A DNA stretch of 33,851 nucleotides. Origin: Candidatus Peribacteraceae bacterium. GTDB taxonomy: Bacteria; Patescibacteriota; Gracilibacteria; Peribacterales; Peribacteraceae. Made by a program: the position numbers and the translations under genes. Every line of letters starts with the position of its first letter. The stretch's first letter is position 1. This document shows, one piece after another, positions 23,444 to 30,423 of this stretch. The notes beneath the pieces are model-generated. The model was given only the letters and a program-made list of their open reading frames with translations. It made no database searches and had not been told where the DNA came from. The stretch is taken from positions 1 through 33,851 of the forward strand of contig JAQTQU010000011.1 of the NCBI GenBank assembly GCA_028712095.1, in the 5' to 3' direction.

Positions 23444-25138
23444 GTGCAGAAGACCTGCGCCGAATGCGGCACGTCCTTCGAGATTGCTGATGCTGATCAG
23501 GTGCTCTTAGATCACGTTGCCCCTGCGTTTGGCGGCAAGCGTGAAACCATACCCCCCGCCACGCTCTGTCCCACTTGTCGCGAGATTCGTCGCTATGCTT
23601 GGCGTAATGAGTGGAGCCTGCACCGACGCATGTGCAGTCGCACAGGCAAGGAAATGATTTCCATGTATCGGCCGGATGCCCCGTTTCCCGTTTACGACAA
23701 CGCGATCTGGTGGAGCGACGATTGGGATGCGAAGGAATACGGAAAAGTCATAGATTTCTCACGTCCATTTCTTGCACAGTTTCTTGCACTTGTTCGCGCG
23801 GTTCCGAAGATGGCGCGTATTCAGCAGGGCGAAAATATCAATGCGCAGTATACGAATTGCGCATCGTACAACAAGAATTGTTATCTTCTGTTCTCTTCGA
23901 ATAATAATGAGGACTGCCAGTATGGAACACACATTCACTACTGCAAGAGTTGCATTGATGGCTACCATGTGCACCGCTGTGAACTGTGTGCGCACTGCGT
24001 CAACTGCACAGATTGCTATGCTCTTATCGATGGTCGTGATTGTGTCAACTGCGCATCGAGTTGGTTCCTTAAGAGTTGCAGCGGATGTCACGATTGTATC
24101 GGATGCGTCAACCTGTACCAGAAACAGCATTGCGTCTTCAATGAGCAATTAACGAAGGAAGCTTATGAGAACAGGAAGCAAACATTGCTCCGCGGCGAGT
24201 ATTCAGCTTTTGAAGATCTCCGTAAGCGCTGGAAGACGTTCATCATTGGGTTTCCACGCCGTTCCTACGAAGGTGTGCAGAACCAGAATGTCACGGGGAA
24301 CTACGTATCCCGGAGCAAGAATGCGTTTCAGTGCTATGACTGCGAAGACCTTGAAGACTGCAGTCGCTGTTGTCGGTGTTTGAATCTCAAAGACTGCAGT
24401 GATATCAGCAACTATGGCGGCATCGGAACGAATGAGCTGTGCTACGAATGTGAAGGCATCGGTCACGGTGTCGTGCGTGTTTGCTTCTCCAAATTGATCT
24501 GGGGAGGTTGCAGTGACATTTTCTACGGCTACGAATGTTTCGCCAGTCATCATCTCTTTGGCTGTGCAGGGCTCAAGCACGCACAGTATTGCATTCTGAA
24601 CAAGCAGTATTCGGAAGAAGAGTACAACCACTTAGTGCCGAAGATCATTGAGCGGATGCGGAGGGACGGAGAGTGGGGGGAATTCTTTCCTGCGCAGGAA
24701 TCGCCGATCGGGTACAACGAGAGTATTGCCCAAGACCTCTATCCGCTCTCGAAAGAGAAAATCTTGAAGCGTGGATTCCGTTTCAGCGAGCGAAGCGATG
24801 ATGTATCGGCAGCCAAAAACGCACTCCCCGCGCATCAGCTTCCGGATGGTATCGATGCCGCTTCGGATGATTTTCTCCGCTCTCTAATTATCTGTGCGAT
24901 CAGTGATCGTCAATTCCTTCTCACAAAGAGGGAACTTGAGATGTACCGTATGCTGCGCCTTCCACTTCCGCGGCTGCATCCCGACGAGCGTCACCGACTG
25001 CGTATGTCATACCTTAATCCGCACCGACTCTGGAATCGTCCGTGTGCCAAGTGTAAGAAGTCCATCGAGACCACGTACGCGCCTGAGCGGCCGGAAATCG
25101 TCTATTGCGAAGAGTGTTATTTGAAGGAGGTATATTGA
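23444..25138 (+). CDS. Cys-rich zinc-ribbon/solenoid protein, copy 3
   Basis: 564 aa with a GTG start; the TATACT-N6-GTG spacing and the protein start (QKTCAECGTSFEI) both support it. The N-terminal ribbon is CAEC ... LCPTCREIRR; the next reads CSRTGKEMISMYRPDA. WWSDDWDAKEYG and DFSRPFLAQF follow. Block A starts NKNCYLLFSSNNNEDCQYG and ends CIGCVNLYQKQHCVFNEQLT; block B ends LFGCAGLKHAQYCILNKQYS. GEWGEFFP and GYNESIAQDLYPLS follow, then the C-terminal ribbon CAKCKKSIETTYAPERPE ... CYLKEVY. The first ribbon of the C-terminal module has lost most cysteines (CAISDRQF ... LHPDERHRLR). Its own promoter suggests independent expression. Confidence 0.87.
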   Translation: MQKTCAECGTSFEIADADQVLLDHVAPAFGGKRETIPPATLCPTCREIRRYAWRNEWSLHRRMCSRTGKEMISMYRPDAPFPVYDNAIWWSDDWDAKEYGKVIDFSRPFLAQFLALVRAVPKMARIQQGENINAQYTNCASYNKNCYLLFSSNNNEDCQYGTHIHYCKSCIDGYHVHRCELCAHCVNCTDCYALIDGRDCVNCASSWFLKSCSGCHDCIGCVNLYQKQHCVFNEQLTKEAYENRKQTLLRGEYSAFEDLRKRWKTFIIGFPRRSYEGVQNQNVTGNYVSRSKNAFQCYDCEDLEDCSRCCRCLNLKDCSDISNYGGIGTNELCYECEGIGHGVVRVCFSKLIWGGCSDIFYGYECFASHHLFGCAGLKHAQYCILNKQYSEEEYNHLVPKIIERMRRDGEWGEFFPAQESPIGYNESIAQDLYPLSKEKILKRGFRFSERSDDVSAAKNALPAHQLPDGIDAASDDFLRSLIICAISDRQFLLTKRELEMYRMLRLPLPRLHPDERHRLRMSYLNPHRLWNRPCAKCKKSIETTYAPERPEIVYCEECYLKEVY

Positions 25139-25194
25139 TCGGCTGTTGGCTTGCAGCTTGTAGTTTTTGGCTGTTCGCTGCGTGCTCGTGTTGC

Positions 25195-25241
25195 TTGATC
25201 TTCACTTGGAGAAGACCTATAATGGTACTGTATTTAGTACC
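25195..25241 (+). promoter_or_regulatory. Promoter and operator of the toxin-antitoxin pair
   Basis: TTGATC (25195-25200), 17 bases, then TATAAT (25218-25223) make the best sigma-70-type promoter in the window. Directly after it is the perfect inverted repeat GGTACT-GTATTT-AGTACC (25224-25241), covering the likely start of transcription. Such a site fits autorepression by the antitoxin or toxin-antitoxin complex. Confidence 0.72.
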
Positions 25242-25256
25242 TTATTTCTTCCGATT

Positions 25257-25502
25257 ATGAATACCATCACGCTCCAGGATCTCAAGTCCCGCGGCTCCAA
25301 GGCCATCCCAGACGGGAAGGTCGTCTACCTCATCGTCAACTCCAAAGTGAAGGCCGCCATCGTGCCGCCCGATCAAATGGAGGCGCTCGTCGAGGCATTC
25401 GAAGAGCTGGAGGATATTCAAGCCATCGAAGCAGCGAAAAATGAGCCTCTGTACACATGGGAACAGGTTTTTCCGGAAGATAAGAAGAAGAAAAAGCGAT
25501 GA
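25257..25502 (+). CDS. Antitoxin of a RelE-type toxin-antitoxin pair
   Basis: 81 aa. The N-terminal ITLQDLKSRGSKAIPDGKVV looks like a Phd/RelB-type DNA-binding part, followed by VNSKVKAAIVPPDQMEALVE and an acidic helix that would wrap the toxin. A lysine-rich end (DKKKKKR) is unusual. I chose ATG 25257 rather than the track start at 25167 because the promoter and operator lie between them. The stop overlaps the toxin start in ATGA, usual for such pairs. Confidence 0.8.
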   Translation: MNTITLQDLKSRGSKAIPDGKVVYLIVNSKVKAAIVPPDQMEALVEAFEELEDIQAIEAAKNEPLYTWEQVFPEDKKKKKR

Positions 25503-25765
25503 CATACGTTCTCCTTTTCCGACGGGCGGCGAGGAAGGTCATGGGGCGGCTCCCTCCGATGTACCGTCAGGCCATCAAAGACGTATTGCGATCTTTGCCG
25601 CAGAACCCGTTTCCCGCCGGGTGCCTGCAGTTGCGCACCGCCGAGGGACGGTACTATCGCGTCCGCGTCGGTTCGTACCGCATCGTCTACGAAGTGACAC
25701 ACGAAATCCGCATCATCACGATTATCCGCGTGGGGCACCGGAGGGAGGTCTATAGAAATCTTTAA
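25499..25765 (+). CDS. RelE/ParE-superfamily toxin
   Basis: 88 aa. YRVRVGSYRIVYEV followed by IITIIRVGHRREVYRNL is the RelE C-terminal signature; LLFRRAARKVMGRLPP is the usual N-terminal helix. RelE toxins cut mRNA at the ribosome and ParE toxins poison gyrase; I cannot separate them by eye, but the basic residues and YRI fit RelE better. The pair sits within the Cys-rich array between copies 3 and 4. Confidence 0.87.
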   Translation: MTYVLLFRRAARKVMGRLPPMYRQAIKDVLRSLPQNPFPAGCLQLRTAEGRYYRVRVGSYRIVYEVTHEIRIITIIRVGHRREVYRNL

Positions 25766-25781
25766 GCGAAGAGAGAAGTGC

Positions 25782-25793
25782 TACACTCTGCCC
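25782..25793 (+). promoter_or_regulatory. Leaderless promoter of Cys-rich copy 4
   Basis: TACACT at 25782-25787 followed by exactly six bases (ctgccc) and ATG, the same spacing as hrcA, copy 3 and trmB 2. Confidence 0.55.
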
Positions 25794-27460
25794 ATGTCAG
25801 GCACCTGCGCCGAATGCGGAACACCCTTCGAGATCACAGCAGACGATCAGAAGTTTTTGGATGATTTCGCCGTTCCCGCGCCCAAATCGTGCCCCGAATG
25901 CCGGCTCACGCGGCGCATGATCGAGCGAAACGCCCGCCGACTCTACTGGCGCACGTCCGACGCCACAGGCAAACGTATTCTCTCCCAGTACCATGCCGAC
26001 CACCCGTTTCCGGTTTACACGCCGGAGGAATGGTGGAGCGACCGCTGGGACGGACTCACGTTCGGCCGTGCCATCGATTTCGCGCGTCCGTTCTTTCAGC
26101 AGTTTCTGGAACTCAAGAACGTCGTGCCGCACCAGGCGCGTTTTCTGATTCAGGACACGATCGAAAACAGCGATTACGTGAACTGCGCCGGTTTCCTCAA
26201 GAATTGCTATCTGTCTTTTGAAGTGGATTACAACGAGGACTGTTACTACAGCAATCGCGTCTACCACTGCAAGAATATGGTCGATTGCAGTAACTGTTAC
26301 GAGAGCGAAATTTGCTACGAGAGTCTCGACTGTACCGGCTGCCACAGCGTCTTCTATTCGCAAGATTGTCAGAATTGTTCCGGAAGCTCTTTCCTGAAGA
26401 ACTGCATCGGCTGCCGTGACTGCATTGGTTGCATCAACCAGCGGCAGAAGCAACATATGATCCTGAACGAACAATATTCCAAAGAGGAATTCACGAAGCA
26501 CAGGGCGGCGCTGCATCTGGATACAACGGATGGCATCAGATCCTTTCTTAAGAAGGCAGAAGAGTTTTTCTCGGGTCAGCCCCGGCGCTACGCGCAGACG
26601 GAGCGAAACGAACACTGCACAGGGGATCATCTCTACGATTCCAAGAATGCGTTCTCGTGCATGGACTGCAAGGACTTGGAGGACTGCCGGTACTGCGCCA
26701 AGGTGGCGAGGGCGTGAAATCCTGCATGGACTACAACTCCTGGGGCGACAAAGCGGAGCGTCTGTACCAATGTTCGGCGTGCGGGAACAACGCCTTTAAC
26801 CTGAAATTCTGCACGACGTGTGCCACGAATAATGCCGATCTCACGTACTGCGACAGTTGCGTCGGATGCCACGATTGTTTCGGATGCGTGGGTTTGAAGA
26901 AGCGGCAGTATTGCATCCTCAATAAGCAGTACACGGAAGAGGAATTTGGGAAATTGCGCGCCCAGCTCATTGCGCACATGCAGAAATCCGGTGAGTGGGG
27001 CGAGTACTTTCCCAAAGAGGTCTGCCCCTTCGCATTCAATGAGACGATTGCGATGGAATACTTCCCAATCGGAAAAGAGGAGGCGATTCGTCGTGGCTAC
27101 AAATGGCGCGATGAGGTGGATGAGCCGCTCGACGTTGAGAAGGTGATTCCTGCTGCCGCGCTTCCCGATACGATTGCAGAGATTCCCGATGATGTGCTCA
27201 ATTGGGCAATTACTTCACAGAAGACCAAGCGTCCTTTTCGTATCACCAAACAGGAGTTGGAGTTCTACAGAACACACTCTCTGCCTCTGCCGCACCTGCA
27301 TCCCGAAGAGCGGCATGAAGACCGCTTAAAGAGGCGCCCGCCGCGCCGTCTCTGGGAGCGGACCTGCGCCAAGTGCGGGAAAGAAGTGGAGTCCACGTTC
27401 CAACCTTCGAGGCCGGAGATCGTGTACTGTGAATCGTGTTATCTGAAAGAAGTGTACTGA
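25794..27460 (+). pseudogene. Cys-rich zinc-ribbon/solenoid protein, copy 4, frameshifted
   Basis: Two overlapping ORFs (25794-26717 and 26657-27460) together cover one gene of about 555 codons, the size of the other copies. The first starts SGTCAECGTPFEI and includes WWSDRWDGLTFG, NCYLSFEVDYNEDCYYS and CIGCINQRQKQHMILNEQYS. It breaks after DCKDLEDCRYCAKV. The second frame resumes with GEGVKSCMDYNSWGDKAERL and runs to CFGCVGLKKRQYCILNKQYT, GEWGEYFP and CYLKEVY. The switch falls at about 26703-26706 and needs one added base to repair it. No slippery heptamer is present, so a mutation or assembly error is likelier than programmed frameshifting. Both halves remain otherwise intact, which suggests a recent event. 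Confidence 0.85.
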
Positions 27461-27593
27461 GGCTGAAACGCTTGCTCTGTGCAAGGGATTATGTACCTTG
27501 CAAACAATCTCGCCCGGTGAGGTCCAAAAGATTCTGCCGGGATATTTGCATTTCCAGGGCCCGTTCTTCGGTTGTACCATTAGTCTTGATTCC

Positions 27594-28253
27594 ATGAAGG
27601 CCAAGCCCTATAATAACCGTGCTAAACCCACAGCCCTCTCGCTGGCAACGGCGGGACGGCTGTCTTCAAAAAGAAGCAAGAAAGCCATCGTATTCATCGA
27701 CGGAAGCAACTGGTATCACAAGCTTCGCTTGCTGCTCAATGCCAATGTTCCATCCAAGAAAGGTGCGATCAAACCTCCTATTCATTTCGATCTGAGAGGA
27801 TTCGTTGAGCAGTTGGTTAGTCCGGATGTTCTTCTGGAAATTCGCTACCACATTGGGAAAGTGCGGCGCATTCAGGGCGACGAGAAGAGCGAGCAGCTCT
27901 ATACCAAGCAACAGAGACTCATTGGTTTTCTTCAGACACAGAGTGTCACCATTGGCTTTGGTCATCTCATTCCCTATCCGGATGGCATCTTCCATGAGAA
28001 GGGCGTGGATGTGCTGCTCGCGGTCGAGATGATCCGGTTCGCGCGGGAAGGCAACTATGACCGCGCGTACCTCATCAGTTCCGATACGGATCTCGTGCCG
28101 GCCGCGGAAGAATGTCGGAGACTCAAGAAAGAAGTGGTGTACGTCGGGAGCTCGGTGCACGGGCAATCCTTCGGACTCACGAAGGCGTGCCAGAGGACCA
28201 TCCTTCTCCAGCCCAAAGATGTTGCGTCTTTCGTTCCACCAAAGCCCATTTGA
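27594..28253 (+). CDS. NYN-domain (PIN-like) ribonuclease
   Basis: 219 aa. The NYN/LabA-type fold is seen from FIDGSNWYHKL (Asp36), HEKGVDVLLAVEMIRFA (Asp139) and AYLISSDTDLVPAAEECRRL (Asp164, Asp166), the acidic metal-binding residues of this RNase group. It probably cuts RNA; the targets are unknown. A basic N-terminal extension (SSKRSKKA) precedes the domain. ATG 27594 was chosen because TAGTCT lies seven bases upstream; the track start at 27498 adds 32 residues with no domain. Its stop is two bases before the start of Cys-rich copy 5, so the two are likely co-transcribed. Confidence 0.87.
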   Translation: MKAKPYNNRAKPTALSLATAGRLSSKRSKKAIVFIDGSNWYHKLRLLLNANVPSKKGAIKPPIHFDLRGFVEQLVSPDVLLEIRYHIGKVRRIQGDEKSEQLYTKQQRLIGFLQTQSVTIGFGHLIPYPDGIFHEKGVDVLLAVEMIRFAREGNYDRAYLISSDTDLVPAAEECRRLKKEVVYVGSSVHGQSFGLTKACQRTILLQPKDVASFVPPKPI

Positions 28254-28255
28254 CC

Positions 28256-29962
28256 ATGTCTGGTTCGACTCCGCTCACCACAGGCAAGACCTGCCCCGTC
28301 ACCGGCCGCACGTTCACGGTTTCGCCTGCCGAGATGGAACTTCGAAAGAAGCTCGGTGTCGAAGGAGAGCCTCTGATCCATCCCATTGCGCGCTGGCAGG
28401 TTCTCGGTGCCTTCTGGCAGCACTGGGCGCTCCACAAGAGGAAGTGCGACAAGACCGGAAAACAAATCATTTCCGTCTTCTCCGAGGACTGTCCTTACCC
28501 CGTATGGCACAAAGACGAGTGGATCAGGCATGCCGATCCTCCCTCTGCTGAACCTGATCTTTCAAAACCGCTCTTCCCGCAGATATGGGAGTTTTTTCAG
28601 CGTTGCCCCATTGCACACAATTTGGGGGCGGGAAACGAAAATTGCGAATACACGGATGACTGGTGGTACTCCCGAAACTGTTACCTCAGTCACTCCGGCG
28701 TCGAGGATGAGGATCTACACTACTGTTTCCGTGTTTTGCGCGTGAAAGATTCCCAGTTTGCGGTCTTTTCGTTCGATTCACAGCGATGCCTCGATATCAC
28801 ATTCTCCCATTTCTGTTCCCGGACAATCTTTGCCCTGCACAGTAGGCAGTGCAGTGATAGTGCTTTTCTCTATGACTGCCGCAACTGTCAGCATTGCATG
28901 TTCTGCTCGAATCTTCGCAATAAATCGTATTGTTTTGCCAATCAGCAGCTTACTAAAGATGCGTACGAGAAGCGCGCAGTGGCTTGGGACTTCCGGTCTC
29001 GTGCTGTCTATGAGCAAGCTAAGCAGGAATTAAAAAAAATGCTTCAGAAGAACGCTTGGCATCGTGCCCTCTTGATTGACCTTTCGGAGGATACGACGGG
29101 CAACTACCTTGATGAGTGTAGGAAATGTATCAATTGCTTCTTCACGACAACGAATGTTGAGGATTGCATCAACTGCTTTCGTGGTGGTGTGAATTCCAAA
29201 GATTGCTTGGATTGCGTGAATTTCTACGAAGACGATCTGGTGTATTACAGCTCATCGGCTCTGGACAAATGTTACGATGTTCGTTTTGGCTATGGCCTTA
29301 TCCAATGCAAGTATACGGAATACTGTGCGCAGTGTTTTCAGTGCCAGCACTGTTTCGGGTGTTGCGGACTGGTGGGAAAGAAGTATCACATTTTCAACAA
29401 GCCATACGAGCCGGCCGAGTATGAGCAGAAGAAGGCAGAGGTCGTCGCAGCCATGAAGAAGACAGGGGAGTATGGGCAGTTCTTCCCTGCGCACTTTGCA
29501 GCAAATCCCTATGAAGAGAGCCTTGCCGGTTTTCACTGGCCGCTCACGACGGAGCAGGGCAAGAAGATGGGGTTTCGAATGCGCGAAAGAGAGGAAGAGC
29601 GTGAAGCGGAGGCTGTTGACTCCTCGCAGGTTCCCGATCGCTGCGATCAGGCTGACCCGCCCGTTCCGACCGACGGTCAGGCGGGTGAATCCATAACGAA
29701 GTCACCGTTCTGGGATGCGGCTGCCAAGCGGCCGTTCCAGATTCTCAAGGAGGACATCGCCTTTGCGCAGGATCTTAAAATCCCACTCCCGTACACCTAC
29801 TACATGCGGCGGCTGCAGGAGAATTTCCGCCTCATTCCCTTTGATGGCGAACTGCGGACAACGATTTGCGGCAAGTGCCAGAAGCAGGCACAGACAAGTT
29901 GGCCGAAGGAATACGATGGCAGGATTTTGTGCGAATCCTGCTACCTTAAAGAAGTATACTGA
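28256..29962 (+). CDS. Cys-rich zinc-ribbon/solenoid protein, copy 5 (most diverged)
   Basis: 568 aa. The N-terminal ribbon has lost its metal ligands: CPVTGRTFTV replaces CxxC and no CPxCR follows. The second part reads CDKTGKQIISVFSEDCPYPV. Block A (NCYLSHSGVEDEDLHYC to CMFCSNLRNKSYCFANQQLT) has fewer cysteines than in the other copies; block B ends CFGCCGLVGKKYHIFNKPYE. GEYGQFFP and the C-terminal ribbon CGKCQKQAQTSWPKEYDG ... CESCYLKEVY are kept. A palindromic repeat (29655-29686) is read in frame between GEYGQFFP and the C-terminal module. ATG 28256 is used; the track start at 28112 lies inside the NYN gene. Probably translated together with the nuclease. Confidence 0.85.
   Translation: MSGSTPLTTGKTCPVTGRTFTVSPAEMELRKKLGVEGEPLIHPIARWQVLGAFWQHWALHKRKCDKTGKQIISVFSEDCPYPVWHKDEWIRHADPPSAEPDLSKPLFPQIWEFFQRCPIAHNLGAGNENCEYTDDWWYSRNCYLSHSGVEDEDLHYCFRVLRVKDSQFAVFSFDSQRCLDITFSHFCSRTIFALHSRQCSDSAFLYDCRNCQHCMFCSNLRNKSYCFANQQLTKDAYEKRAVAWDFRSRAVYEQAKQELKKMLQKNAWHRALLIDLSEDTTGNYLDECRKCINCFFTTTNVEDCINCFRGGVNSKDCLDCVNFYEDDLVYYSSSALDKCYDVRFGYGLIQCKYTEYCAQCFQCQHCFGCCGLVGKKYHIFNKPYEPAEYEQKKAEVVAAMKKTGEYGQFFPAHFAANPYEESLAGFHWPLTTEQGKKMGFRMREREEEREAEAVDSSQVPDRCDQADPPVPTDGQAGESITKSPFWDAAAKRPFQILKEDIAFAQDLKIPLPYTYYMRRLQENFRLIPFDGELRTTICGKCQKQAQTSWPKEYDGRILCESCYLKEVY
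29655..29686. repeat. Palindromic repeat in frame inside Cys-rich copy 5
   Basis: ACCCGCC and GGCGGGT, perfect seven-base arms, enclose cgttccgaccgacggtca, itself containing CCGACCGACGG. It encodes a Pro/Asp/Gly-rich linker absent from the other copies. Confidence 0.7.
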
Positions 29963-29967
29963 AACAG

Positions 29968-29997
29968 GATTCGCCCTGAGCGAAGTCGAATGGGCGA
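29968..29997. repeat. Palindromic repeat after Cys-rich copy 5
   Basis: GATTCGCCCTGAGCGAAGTC GAATGGGCGA: TCGCCC pairs with GGGCGA, and ATTCG with CGAAT. This is the cleanest copy of the unit found after copies 1 and 2. Confidence 0.75.
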
Positions 29998-30025
29998 GGA
30001 GTGCTATTTGAAAGAAGTTTACTAG
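29990..30025 (+). other. Detached 3' tail of a Cys-rich gene, copy c (MGEECYLKEVY-stop)
   Basis: ATG in the repeat, then GEECYLKEVY and TAG, 27 bases after the TGA of copy 5. The TAG shares CTAG with the stop of the minus-strand coiled-coil gene 2, exactly as at 21215-21218. Confidence 0.6.
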
Positions 30026-30324
30026 CGTATGCCCACTATCCTCTTCAGTTTTGGCACCTGCACCACTTCGAGATCATCCAGCCGCTTATCGATATTTCCC
30101 ACGCTCACCTTGATCCATGCGATGTCGTTCTCCATGCGGTCCATCCGTGAGGTTAGGCGGCTATCCACTTTTGTCAGGTCTGCGCGGATGCCGCCGATTT
30201 CCCGCATCAGGCGCTGTTCCATGCCGCGCATGTGGTCTAAGAAGACAGCAGGGGTGATGCCACGGTCGTCCGTGGACGACGTGGCGCGGCCGGTACGGGT
30301 AGATTTCCTGACTATGGGCGGCAA
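30022..30324 (-). CDS. Small coiled-coil protein 2
   Basis: About 100 aa if it starts at the TTG at 30324; the track start at 30507 runs into copy 6 and is unlikely. The start is uncertain because no ATG lies in the expected place. Landmarks FLDHMRGMEQRLMREIGG, LTSRMDRMENDIAWIK, IDKRLDDLEVVQVPKLK and VGIR match coiled-coil protein 1. Compared with it, there is one extra helical segment (ADLTKVDSRL). It is divergent from Cys-rich copy 6, with a conserved upstream region. Function unknown; it may oligomerise or bind the Cys-rich partner. Confidence 0.7.
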   Translation of the reverse strand: MPPIVRKSTRTGRATSSTDDRGITPAVFLDHMRGMEQRLMREIGGIRADLTKVDSRLTSRMDRMENDIAWIKVSVGNIDKRLDDLEVVQVPKLKRIVGIR

Positions 30325-30423
30325 GCGTAGCAGAGGGGTGGAGGCCGGTGATAGCCCCGCAGAAATATTTTGGGTAGACAAGACACTTTTCCGCATCGCG
30401 GAGCCATATTTTCCGTTCCATGT
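30325..30423. promoter_or_regulatory. Divergent upstream region shared by coiled-coil 2 and Cys-rich copy 6
   Basis: It matches the region before copy 2 in a series of blocks ending GGAGCCATATTTTCCGTTCC ATG. The conserved GGAGCCAYATT could hold the -10 element (CATATT) of the plus-strand gene. Confidence 0.6.

Noticed and set aside
25797-26630. 277-aa minus-strand ORF opposite Cys-rich copy 4
   Set aside because: The Cys-rich frame is conserved with six paralogs. Antisense of Cys/Tyr/Asn codons gives the Ala/Val/Ile-rich shadow; the same appears opposite copies 1, 3 and 6.
26657-26720. Programmed ribosomal frameshift in copy 4
   Set aside because: No slippery heptamer or clear downstream pseudoknot is seen, and the other copies read through in one frame.
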